Of a DNA stretch of 5,895 nucleotides, positions 1 to 5,882 are shown one piece after another. The translations under genes and the position numbers were made by a program. The notes beneath the pieces were generated by a model that did not search any database, was not told the DNA's origin, and was given only the letters and a program-made list of their open reading frames with translations. Source of the DNA: CAZLLE01 sp964560425 (GTDB taxonomy: Bacteria; Campylobacterota; Campylobacteria; Campylobacterales; QNZT01). The stretch is from NCBI GenBank assembly GCA_964560425.1, contig CAZLLE010000058.1, positions 1 through 5,895 of the forward strand, read 5' to 3'. How positions within the stretch are numbered: position 1 is the first letter of the stretch; the number at the start of each line of letters is the position of its first letter.

Positions 1-2
1 AA

Positions 3-452
3 ATCAATAATGCTATATTTTCAAAAGCATTTTTGATCACACTCTTTTGGAAACAAAACAACCACCACAGGCATGGTGTGTTTATACATACGATGAAAGT
101 AGTTTATCACACGATAAAAAACAGAGATACAAAACTCATAACAGCAGCACTTCTTCATGATATAGGCAAACCAGTAGTAGCCTACCAAAAAGAGGAGGAT
201 ATACCACAAGGTGAGTGGTCATTTACCGATCATGAAGAGAAGAGTTACCAGATGATAAAAGATTGGAAATTTATTAGCAGTTATACCAAAACTGTAGTCA
301 GGTATCACTACTTGATACGAGATATGCACAAACACAAAACCAAAGATCCTGCAAGACATAAAGCCAAAAAAGAGATATGGGAGAGGCTTGATAAAGAGTT
401 GCAAGATGATCTTGTGAGATTTTTGAAGTATGATGATTTGGCGAAGAAGTGA
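3..452 (+). CDS. HD-domain phosphohydrolase, 5'-truncated by window edge
   Basis: This is a small HD-superfamily metal-dependent phosphohydrolase of the type related to the HD domain of tRNA nucleotidyltransferases; substrate unknown, cytoplasmic. The frame is open to the left edge and ends at TGA 450-452. Visible metal-ligand motifs are HRHGVFIHT (bases about 66-92), LLHDIGKP (about 150-176, the HD pair at 156-161), a downstream TDHEE and then VVRYHY, which fits the spaced His / HD / His / His pattern. A TTG at 33 could be called as a start, but the residues before it (NNAIFSKAF) run smoothly into the ITLFWKQNNHHRH stretch, which I recall as conserved in these proteins, and no ribosome binding site precedes it. 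The real start is therefore probably upstream of the window. It lies 77 bases before mcrB on the same strand; I see no functional link to restriction. The HD family assignment is secure, the substrate is not. Confidence 0.85.
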   Translation: MNNAIFSKAFLITLFWKQNNHHRHGVFIHTMKVVYHTIKNRDTKLITAALLHDIGKPVVAYQKEEDIPQGEWSFTDHEEKSYQMIKDWKFISSYTKTVVRYHYLIRDMHKHKTKDPARHKAKKEIWERLDKELQDDLVRFLKYDDLAKK

Positions 453-467
453 GTTATGCTTGTATAG

Positions 468-488
468 TTAAGCTGATTTAATGCTTAA
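468..488 (+). other. Weak inverted repeat between HD gene and mcrB
   Basis: TTAAGC (468-473) and GCTTAA (483-488) form a perfect 6-base inverted repeat around a 9-base spacer. It sits just after the HD gene and about 15 bases upstream of the proposed mcrB -10. It could be a weak terminator stem or an operator-like site for mcrB. It is AT-rich, has no T-run directly after it, and could be chance. Confidence 0.2.
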
Positions 489-501
489 ATAAAATTTGTA
501 A

Positions 502-508
502 TGATAAT
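502..508 (+). promoter_or_regulatory. Possible -10 element for mcrBC
   Basis: TGATAAT resembles a sigma-70 -10 hexamer (GATAAT, 503-508) and lies 21 bases before the mcrB start codon. No convincing -35 is visible, which is common in Campylobacterota promoters. The 77-base gap after the HD gene leaves room for an independent promoter. Position is a guess from sequence alone. Confidence 0.35.
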
Positions 509-516
509 ATGTTTTT

Positions 517-521
517 AAAGG
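517..521 (+). promoter_or_regulatory. Ribosome binding site for mcrB
   Basis: AAAGG lies 8 bases before ATG at 530. The second nearby ATG (534) is out of frame, so this site supports the start at 530. Confidence 0.6.
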
Positions 522-529
522 TAGTTTAA

Positions 530-2395
530 ATGAATGAAGAAAATAGAGTATGTGAAGAAAAAATTAAAGATATTTATGATGCATTTAACTGTTTTAAGCA
601 AAGATTTTTGATAGGGAAAAAATCTATTTTTAGATTAAACAATGATGATGAAATATTAAATGAAAATAGCATTAAATATTTGATGGATAACTTTGTGAAT
701 AATGGTTATAATGGAAAAGATAGTTTTATAGATAAGATTAAATCTCAGTTAATAGAAGAACCTAAAAAATCAGAAAATGATAAAAAAAATGCAATTGAAG
801 TCTTAGCTCATATTATTTGGCTTTGGAGATTAGTTCCGTCAAATGCAGTTAGAGATAGTACTATTAAAAGTGTTCAAGAAGTTTTAAATTTAGATGAAGA
901 TTTTAAAAATATTAGTTCAGGTTTAGATAAAAATCCATTTTTTAAAAATGATATAAAAGGGATAGCAAAAACAGGAACATATTATAATACAAATAAACCT
1001 TTTGAGATAGCATATGTAATTAAGATGTTAAATGATGTTAAAAATGATAAATTTATAGAATTTTTATCAAAATCTGATGGCATGGTAACAATAAAAGGAA
1101 ATAATTTAATTAATGATAAAAAAGTAAAATATGATAATACAAAAAAAGAAGGTGTAGAAAAAAGTGCTTCAATCTTTCATGCACTTTTACATTTCTTTAA
1201 GCCTGACAAATATGAAGCAATTATAAGTAATACTCATAAAGAATTAATTGTTAAAGAATTTGAGAATAAAGTTGAGCTTGATGAAAAAACTAAGTTTAAA
1301 CCAGAGATTGACTGGAAGATTCATTGTATAAGAAAAAAACTTGAAGAAAATAATGAAAAATATAAAGATGAAATCAATCTTTTTTATCAAACAGAAATAC
1401 AAGAACAATGGAATCCTTCAATATTACCAGCTAAAAATATTATATATTACGGAGCACCTGGAACTGGCAAAACTTATGATATTTTGAAGCTTGTTAAAGC
1501 AAAGGTTAAATCACAATGTGACGACGATAAAGATTTAGAAAAATATTATAAAGTTATTCAATTTCATCCATCATATAGTTATGAAGATTTTATCGATGGT
1601 ATTAAACCTGTTAAATCAAAAAATGACAACTCAATTATCAATTTAGAATTAGTTGATGGTGTGTTTAAAAAAATGTGTCAAGATGCATATCAAGAGTTAT
1701 GTTGTGCTAAAGATGAAGAAAGAGAACCAAATAAGTTTTACTTTATCGCTGATGAGATAAATAGAGCTGAACTCTCAAGAGTTTTTGGAGAGCTTTTATT
1801 ATGTATAGAGGAAGATAAAAGATTAAGATTTGATAAAAATGGTGTACTTAACGGGGTGTATATAACAACTCAAAACTCTACTCTATGGGAAGAGAAAAAT
1901 GCAGTATTAAAAATAGGAGAGGAACTTTATTTTGGTGTTCCTGAAAATATTTATTTTTTAGCAACGATGAATGATATAGATAAGAGTATTGATAGTTTTG
2001 ATTTGGCTCTAAGAAGAAGATTTAAATGGGTTTATAAAGGTTGTGATTATGATGTGATTTATAACTACCTTTTAGAAAAAGGTGTTAATGAAGAAGATTT
2101 ATCACTATATGTTAGTGATGATAAAAGCCAAAAAGGAAGATGCAATCTTTTAAATGAATATATTAGAGAGACTTTGAATTTAGGTGAATCTTATGAACTA
2201 GGACATAGCTATTTTATGAATATAAAAGTTCATAATGGAAAAATTCCTAAAAATGCTTATGAAAATTTATTTGATTTAGAATTAGCACCATTACTAAGTG
2301 AATATTTAAGATCTGAGATTTCAAATCCAAAAGATTTAAAAGCTAAATTATCTTATATGAAAAAAATATTTACTACAGGTCAAGAATGTAAATGA
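530..2395 (+). CDS. mcrB: McrB-type AAA+ GTPase of a modification-dependent restriction system
   Basis: This is the motor and DNA-recognition subunit of a McrBC restriction complex; family members form hexameric GTPase rings that translocate DNA and activate McrC. Residues about 1-295 are an N-terminal domain that I do not recognise as DUF3578, EVE, SRA or another named reader. It contains IIWLWRLVPSN (about 95-105), GIAKTGTYYNTNKP (144-157) and FHALLHFFKPDKYE (216-229). Residues about 300-500 are the AAA+ core: Walker A GAPGTGKT (308-315), FHPSYSYEDFIDGIKP (345-360, typical of McrB), Walker B FYFIADEINRAE (403-414), the MNxxDxS GTPase signature as MNDIDKS (480-486, Lys where E. coli McrB has Arg), and arginine-finger type LALRRRF (492-498). 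ELGHSYFM (556-563) lies in the C-terminal helical part. It is longer than E. coli McrB (about 460 aa) because of the N-terminal domain. Its stop overlaps the mcrC start. Family is secure; the recognised modification or sequence is unknown. Confidence 0.93.
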   Translation: MNEENRVCEEKIKDIYDAFNCFKQRFLIGKKSIFRLNNDDEILNENSIKYLMDNFVNNGYNGKDSFIDKIKSQLIEEPKKSENDKKNAIEVLAHIIWLWRLVPSNAVRDSTIKSVQEVLNLDEDFKNISSGLDKNPFFKNDIKGIAKTGTYYNTNKPFEIAYVIKMLNDVKNDKFIEFLSKSDGMVTIKGNNLINDKKVKYDNTKKEGVEKSASIFHALLHFFKPDKYEAIISNTHKELIVKEFENKVELDEKTKFKPEIDWKIHCIRKKLEENNEKYKDEINLFYQTEIQEQWNPSILPAKNIIYYGAPGTGKTYDILKLVKAKVKSQCDDDKDLEKYYKVIQFHPSYSYEDFIDGIKPVKSKNDNSIINLELVDGVFKKMCQDAYQELCCAKDEEREPNKFYFIADEINRAELSRVFGELLLCIEEDKRLRFDKNGVLNGVYITTQNSTLWEEKNAVLKIGEELYFGVPENIYFLATMNDIDKSIDSFDLALRRRFKWVYKGCDYDVIYNYLLEKGVNEEDLSLYVSDDKSQKGRCNLLNEYIRETLNLGESYELGHSYFMNIKVHNGKIPKNAYENLFDLELAPLLSEYLRSEISNPKDLKAKLSYMKKIFTTGQECK

Positions 2396-3801
2396 GTATT
2401 GCAACAGTTGATAATTATAATTCTCTAAATATAGAACAAAATCAACAAAAAAATGGATTTAGTTTTGGTGAAGAAAGTAGTAATTATTATTTTAAATCAA
2501 CAGCTACAAATAGTGGTCTAAATATCTCCTTAAGCGATTATCAAAAAACTAAAAACAACACTTTTTTCTCTTTTTTCAAAGATGAAGAGAAAAAAGCTTC
2601 AAAAAATGAAGATGATCTAATCATCAGCATAAAAAAGATAGATGACTCATACATAGCCCAAACAGGAAACTACATAGGTAAATTTGTTTGGGATGGTTTA
2701 GAGATAGATATAAAGTCAAGATTTGGAACTAAGTTTTTAGAGCGAATGTTAAACTTTGCAAATGATGTATTTTTAGACGATGTTAGCATATCTGGAACAG
2801 AGACAAAAGATAGTTTAGATATATCAAAGTTTATCATCTACTATATGTTTATACAAAGAGTTGAAAAGGCATTTTTGCTTGGATTTCCAAAAGCATACAG
2901 AAGTATCAACCATCATGATATGAAACTAAAAGGCAAGATAGATATAAATCGTTTTATCAAGCATGATATACCATTTAGAGGTAAGATTTCATCTACAAGC
3001 CGTGAGCAAAGAGAGATACAAGAGGTTATAGATGTACTTCATAAAGCTGTGCAAATCATAGAGAAAAATGAATTTTCAACAAAAAATATATCTCACATAA
3101 AAGCACACCTAAAACAACATCGAAGTAACCGCTATGTATCAAATGAGACTATCAATAAAGCTATGATGAGCAAAGCCCTACAAAATCCTATCTTTTCTCC
3201 CTATAAAAAAGTGCTAGAATATGCAAAGTTTATCATCAATGGCGACAATATAGAAGAAAAAAAAGATGCTAAAAAAGAGACTTTTGGATTTTTAGTAAAT
3301 GTTGCTGAACTTTTTGAGATATATATAACAAAACTATTACAAAAAGAGTTTAGCCAGTGGAGTATATCAAGTCCAAAGATAGAACTATACAAAGATAAAT
3401 TTTTTGCACGAAAAATTATCCCTGATATAGTGATACAAAAAGATAATAAAGTTTTGATTTTTGATACAAAATATAAAAGAATGAAATTTGATGGCAGAAA
3501 TGAATATGGTGCTGGTGATCTTGATAGAAATGACTTTTTTCAAATCAATACTTATATGAGTTACTATCAAAATAGTGGTTATAAAATTATAGCAGGTGGA
3601 CTTCTATATCCAATAGAAAAAAACTTTGATGAAAATCGTTGTCATAGTGATAAGTGGTTTGAAAATAGTGATACAAATTTTATCGTTGATGGAATAGATC
3701 TATCAAATTTAGAAGAGCCAAAAGAAGATGAAAGTATCTTTTTTCATATTATAAAACGAGAAGATGAGTTTATTGAAAGGCTGAAGAGTTTGCTAAACTA
3801 G
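2392..3801 (+). CDS. mcrC: McrC-type PD-(D/E)XK endonuclease subunit
   Basis: This is the nuclease partner of McrB; McrC binds the McrB ring, stimulates GTP hydrolysis and cleaves DNA. The nuclease motif is visible as PD (344-345) followed by FDTK (357-360), with LIFDTKYKR matching the usual McrC DxKYK element. An upstream LVNVAELFEIYI (301-312) matches the conserved 'LFE' helix, and DFFQINTYMSYY (381-392) matches the helix after the active site. The N-terminal OB-like part is recognisable at IGKFVWDGLEIDIKSRFG (95-112). Residues 1 to about 75 are an Asn/Ser/Lys-rich extension, and 469 aa is well above E. coli McrC (about 350 aa). The start is set by ATGA overlap with mcrB (2392-2395); only a poor AGG at 2377-2379 precedes it, so translation is probably coupled. 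An LlaJI-type R2 subunit is a close alternative name. Confidence 0.9.
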   Translation: MSIATVDNYNSLNIEQNQQKNGFSFGEESSNYYFKSTATNSGLNISLSDYQKTKNNTFFSFFKDEEKKASKNEDDLIISIKKIDDSYIAQTGNYIGKFVWDGLEIDIKSRFGTKFLERMLNFANDVFLDDVSISGTETKDSLDISKFIIYYMFIQRVEKAFLLGFPKAYRSINHHDMKLKGKIDINRFIKHDIPFRGKISSTSREQREIQEVIDVLHKAVQIIEKNEFSTKNISHIKAHLKQHRSNRYVSNETINKAMMSKALQNPIFSPYKKVLEYAKFIINGDNIEEKKDAKKETFGFLVNVAELFEIYITKLLQKEFSQWSISSPKIELYKDKFFARKIIPDIVIQKDNKVLIFDTKYKRMKFDGRNEYGAGDLDRNDFFQINTYMSYYQNSGYKIIAGGLLYPIEKNFDENRCHSDKWFENSDTNFIVDGIDLSNLEEPKEDESIFFHIIKREDEFIERLKSLLN

Positions 3802-3856
3802 ATCACCCCAATCTCCCAAAAAGCAAAACCTAGGTAAAGAGGTCATCGTGCAACTA

Positions 3857-3884
3857 TTAACTTTTTCCTCATTCCAAAGTTTTG
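3857..3884 (+). repeat. Possible degenerate third REP half-copy
   Basis: CTCATTCC (3868-3875) repeats CTCGTTCC (3885-3892) 17 bases upstream of it. The stretch 3857-3875 also resembles the reverse complement of the outer flank of the right-hand repeat (4208-4226), with one substitution and two single-base indels. This suggests a decayed, partly deleted extra repeat at the left border of the element. The similarity leans on a T-run, so chance is possible. Confidence 0.35.
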
Positions 3885-3914
3885 CTCGTTCCCATCCGTC
3901 CTCGGTGGGAATGC
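3885..3914 (+). repeat. REP-like hairpin, left inverted copy
   Basis: This 30-base repeat is the exact reverse complement of 4186-4215. Internally it folds: TTCCCA (3889-3894) pairs with TGGGAA (3906-3911), CCG (3896-3898) with CGG (3903-3905), T3895 is bulged, and TCCT forms the loop. Similarity continues imperfectly to about 3922 (GTACGA against ATACGA in the other copy). Its GC content is far above the surroundings. It lies 15 bases past the stop of the RAYT relic, as expected for a REP element associated with RAYT genes. Confidence 0.85.
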
Positions 3915-3929
3915 GTACGAGAGCTTAAA

Positions 3930-4163
3930 CTACCAAAATTTCTCTACCTCAATCAAACCATCAATACCTTCATAATCTCTAGCAGATGAATATCTCCAAT
4001 GTTTAGCTTCATCTACATAACCTCTTTTTACTGGGTTATGATGGATATAGTTAATCTTGGCTATCATTATAGTATCTGTCTGTATGAGTTTTGGCTGATA
4101 ACCCTCTTACCATATCTGCTTCTTCCCATGGAACATTTTAGCTTTTTTGAAATTAAGGGTCTA
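3930..4163 (-). pseudogene. REP-associated tyrosine transposase (RAYT, Y1/IS200-like) C-terminal relic
   Basis: Read on the - strand, 76 codons ending at TAG (3930-3932) give a recognisable RAYT C-terminus: EGYQPKLIQ, then YIHHNPVKRGYVDEA, HWRYSSARDY and GLIEVEKFW. The NPVKRGYV and HWRYSSA elements are hallmarks of this family. Two in-frame stops break it: TAA at 4107-4109, where the family usually has W-Q/E-E-G-Y (most simply CAA to TAA), and TAG at 4161-4163. The N-terminal part with the HUH metal-binding motif is absent because the right-hand repeat begins only 22 bases further out. Intact members are roughly 150-220 aa, so more than half is lost. The Tyr of YIHHNPV is probably the former catalytic residue (inference). 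This copy cannot encode an active transposase. Confidence 0.85.
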
Positions 4164-4185
4164 TTTTATTGCTATATTTTCGTAT

Positions 4186-4215
4186 GCATTCCCACCGAGG
4201 ACGGATGGGAACGAG
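4186..4215 (-). repeat. REP-like hairpin, right inverted copy
   Basis: This is the perfect inverted partner of 3885-3914. TTCCCA (4189-4194) pairs with TGGGAA (4206-4211), CCG (4195-4197) with CGG (4202-4204), A4205 is bulged, and the loop is AGGA. It lies upstream of the RAYT relic and 44 bases beyond the stop of the phosphomannomutase gene, so the hairpin would fall in that gene's 3' untranslated RNA and could stabilise or end it. Confidence 0.85.
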
Positions 4216-4258
4216 AAAAAGTGTAAATGCATATCAAGTGGAGAGTTTAAAGTAATTT

Positions 4259-5626
4259 TTATAATTGTCGTTTTGCCTCACTAATTAAATTATTTAATCT
4301 ATTTTCATATATTTTAGCATTTTCCATATTAACTGATTCAAACCTTGTGACAATTACAGGAGTTGTATTTGATGCACGAATCAATCCCCACCCATCTTCA
4401 AACACCACTCTAACCCCATCTACAGTGATAATATCTACAATTTTTGGAAAATCAGAGGGGGGATTCTTAAGAAGCTCTTTTACTTTATCAATTAAAACAA
4501 ACTTTTCACGCTCAGTAGTATCAATTTTGAGCTCAGGCGTGGAATAACTGATAGGTAATTTTTTTAGCTCTTGATCTAGATCCATTCCATTTTTAATCAA
4601 TTCTAAAACTCTAAAAGTAGTATACAAAGCATCATCAAAACCAAAATATCTATCATTAAAAAAGATATGTCCACTCACTTCTGCTGCTAAGTCTGCATTT
4701 GTCTCTCTAATTTTTACTTTTAGATTTGAGTGTCCTGTTTTGTACATGATCGCTTTTCCAATTTTGTTAATCTCATCATACATCACTTGAGAACACTTTA
4801 CTTCACCAATAATAGTTGGATTTTTCATAGTTTTGGAGAATAAAATAGCCAATTCATCACCCTTGATATTATGCTCTTTTGTAAGCACCGCAATACGATC
4901 AGCATCACCATCATAGGCAAAACCAATATCATAATCACCTCTTAATTTCTCTTGAATATCTGCTAGATTTTCTTCAACAGAAGGATCAGGATGATGATTT
5001 GGAAATGTTCCATCAGGTTTACAATATAAACCATCTACATCAAGACCAATTTTATTCATGATCTCAGTAATTGCCACATCAGCTACACCATTACCACAAT
5101 CAAGAATAATCTTTTTATCCAACCCCTTTAAAAAAGCAAATTCTTTGAGCATATAATCAATATATAAACTTTTTGTATCAATCATAATAGTATCAATATT
5201 ATCTTCAATAATCATATCTCTATTAGCCATGATCTCATCACCCATTTTATAGATATCATCTCCAAAAAATGGAGCCTTATCAACCGTAATTTTAAAACCA
5301 TTATATTCAGGAGGATTATGAGAGCCTGTAATCATCACAGAAGCACAAGGAGAAATACCATCAAACTCTTGATAAGAAGCAAAATAGTTAATAGGAGTAG
5401 CTACCATTCCCATAGATAAAACTTTGACTCCACCTTTATTAAATCCACTTGTAAGCCATTCCAAAAGAATAGGAGAGTGAACCCGAGCATCATAACCAAT
5501 AGCTACATACTCACCAACTAATTTTACCTTCTGAGCCAAAAAATAACCAATAAGCTTTACACTCTGTTCATTAAGCTCTTTTTCAAAAATTCCTCTAATA
5601 TCATATTCACGAAAGATTGTCTGCAT
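4259..5626 (-). CDS. manB: Phosphomannomutase/phosphoglucomutase (alpha-D-phosphohexomutase family)
   Basis: This cytoplasmic enzyme interconverts mannose or glucose 6-phosphate and 1-phosphate through a bisphosphate intermediate, feeding GDP-mannose/UDP-glucose and so LPS, capsule or exopolysaccharide synthesis. All four family signatures are present in order: FREYDIRG at the N-terminus (5-12), the phosphoserine loop MITGSHNPPEYNGFK with catalytic Ser102, the magnesium loop YDGDADRI (Asp239, 241, 243), the sugar-binding loop EVSGH (316-320) and the phosphate-binding loop RASNTTP (417-423). At 455 aa it is full length and close to Pseudomonas AlgC (463 aa), whose EMSGH loop it resembles, which argues for dual mannose/glucose specificity. 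The start is supported by AAGGA 6 bases upstream and a TATAAT promoter. It is transcribed toward mcrC. The symbol follows the family name; algC or pmm-pgm are equally used. Confidence 0.95.
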   Translation of the reverse strand: MQTIFREYDIRGIFEKELNEQSVKLIGYFLAQKVKLVGEYVAIGYDARVHSPILLEWLTSGFNKGGVKVLSMGMVATPINYFASYQEFDGISPCASVMITGSHNPPEYNGFKITVDKAPFFGDDIYKMGDEIMANRDMIIEDNIDTIMIDTKSLYIDYMLKEFAFLKGLDKKIILDCGNGVADVAITEIMNKIGLDVDGLYCKPDGTFPNHHPDPSVEENLADIQEKLRGDYDIGFAYDGDADRIAVLTKEHNIKGDELAILFSKTMKNPTIIGEVKCSQVMYDEINKIGKAIMYKTGHSNLKVKIRETNADLAAEVSGHIFFNDRYFGFDDALYTTFRVLELIKNGMDLDQELKKLPISYSTPELKIDTTEREKFVLIDKVKELLKNPPSDFPKIVDIITVDGVRVVFEDGWGLIRASNTTPVIVTRFESVNMENAKIYENRLNNLISEAKRQL

Positions 5627-5632
5627 AAATTT

Positions 5633-5637
5633 TCCTT
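5633..5637 (-). promoter_or_regulatory. Ribosome binding site for phosphomannomutase gene
   Basis: On the - strand AAGGA ends 6 bases before the ATG at 5626-5624. It fixes the start codon. Confidence 0.8.
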
Positions 5638-5649
5638 AAATTTTGTGAA

Positions 5650-5679
5650 ATTATAGCAAATTTAAGAGGGTTGATACAA
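5650..5679 (-). promoter_or_regulatory. Sigma-70 type promoter for phosphomannomutase gene
   Basis: On the - strand a consensus TATAAT (5655-5650) is preceded by TGC, giving an extended -10 (TGCTATAAT, 5658-5650). TTGTAT (5679-5674) stands 18 bases upstream as a passable -35. The predicted transcript would start near 5643 and have a very short leader of under 20 bases, so the gene is probably transcribed on its own from here. Confidence 0.7.
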
Positions 5680-5782
5680 ACAGAAATAATATCCAGAGAC
5701 TGAGCAGAAGCTTTTGAGTGAAATTCTGCCCTAAAGGGGCAGAAGAAAACTCACAAAAAAACAAAATCCGTCGAAATCGCAT
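5651..5782 (-). CDS. Possible small membrane-type protein, 43 aa, unrecognised
   Basis: An ATG at 5782-5780 opens a 43-codon frame to TAA at 5653-5651. The product begins with a basic stretch (MRFRRILFF), has a short polar middle (SSAPLGQN), and ends in a hydrophobic run (LLLSLWILFLFVSTLLNLL, about residues 25-43) long enough for one membrane span. I do not recognise it. There is no good ribosome binding site before the ATG. The frame is open upstream for 17 more codons to a TGA but without a standard start. Its stop codon lies inside the TATAAT of the next gene. It could be a real small protein, the end of a decayed gene, or chance in AT-rich DNA where hydrophobic codons are frequent. Confidence 0.25.
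   Translation of the reverse strand: MRFRRILFFCEFSSAPLGQNFTQKLLLSLWILFLFVSTLLNLL
5712..5757. repeat. Long interrupted hairpin upstream of phosphomannomutase gene
   Basis: TTCTGCCC (5724-5731) pairs perfectly with GGGCAGAA (5737-5744) around a 5-base loop. An outer stem TGAGT (5715-5719) / ACTCA (5749-5753) continues it, and TTT / AAA extends it past a bulged C5754. The two stems are separated by a symmetric internal loop with GAAA on both sides of the + strand. No T-run follows on either strand, so it is not a standard terminator. It lies upstream of the mapped promoter and so outside the mutase mRNA. Confidence 0.6.
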
Positions 5783-5866
5783 CGTCCGTCGTTTAGACTT
5801 CTTGCATAACTTATAAAAAGAGTATATTAATCATAGCACATTACTTTTTTTAAATAAAAACATCGC

Positions 5867-5882
5867 AATAGCTATGGCTATT
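5867..5882. repeat. Short palindrome near right edge
   Basis: AATAGC (5867-5872) and GCTATT (5877-5882) are a perfect inverted repeat with a 4-base loop. On the - strand it is followed after 6 bases by TTTTTATTT, so it could be the terminator of a - strand gene lying beyond the window. The surrounding stretch 5783-5895 shows no gene I can support. Confidence 0.25.

Larger units (their letters stand above)
3802..4258. other. Gene-free 457-base gap holding a degenerate RAYT/REP element
   Basis: The gap lies between the convergent ends of mcrC and the phosphomannomutase gene. It contains no intact gene. About 3857-4223 is filled by inverted hairpin repeats and a transposase relic, listed separately. 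The flanks 3802-3856 and 4224-4258 show nothing I can identify. I find no hairpin with a T-run that would serve as a standard terminator for either gene; the REP hairpins may do that job. Confidence 0.7.

Noticed and set aside
21..404. - strand frames opposite the HD gene
   Set aside because: They are antisense to the HD motifs and have no family resemblance.
33..452. TTG at 33 as the start of the HD-domain gene
   Set aside because: No ribosome binding site precedes it, the frame is open to the window edge, and the residues on both sides of the TTG look like one continuous family segment. The gene is treated as cut by the window.
782..789. Run of eight A in mcrB as a phase-variation tract
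   Set aside because: Campylobacterota do switch genes at homopolymers, but usually at longer G/C tracts; A runs of this length are ordinary in such AT-rich DNA.
3201..3570. - strand frames opposite mcrC
   Set aside because: They overlap the conserved nuclease region of McrC on the coding strand, including PD...DTK, and are shadows.
3999..4226. 75-codon + strand frame in the gap after mcrC
   Set aside because: It is the antisense of the RAYT relic and runs into the right hairpin. It has no ribosome binding site, and the opposite strand gives a clear family match.
3802..4258. tRNA gene, CRISPR array or phage attachment site in the gap
   Set aside because: I see no cloverleaf, no regularly spaced repeats (only one inverted pair), and no integrase gene.
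4347..4547. + strand frame opposite the phosphomannomutase gene
   Set aside because: It lies wholly within a well-supported gene on the other strand and resembles no protein.
5724..5744. Intrinsic terminator at the GC-rich hairpin
   Set aside because: The stem is strong, but neither strand has a T-run directly after it, and no supported gene ends just upstream of it.
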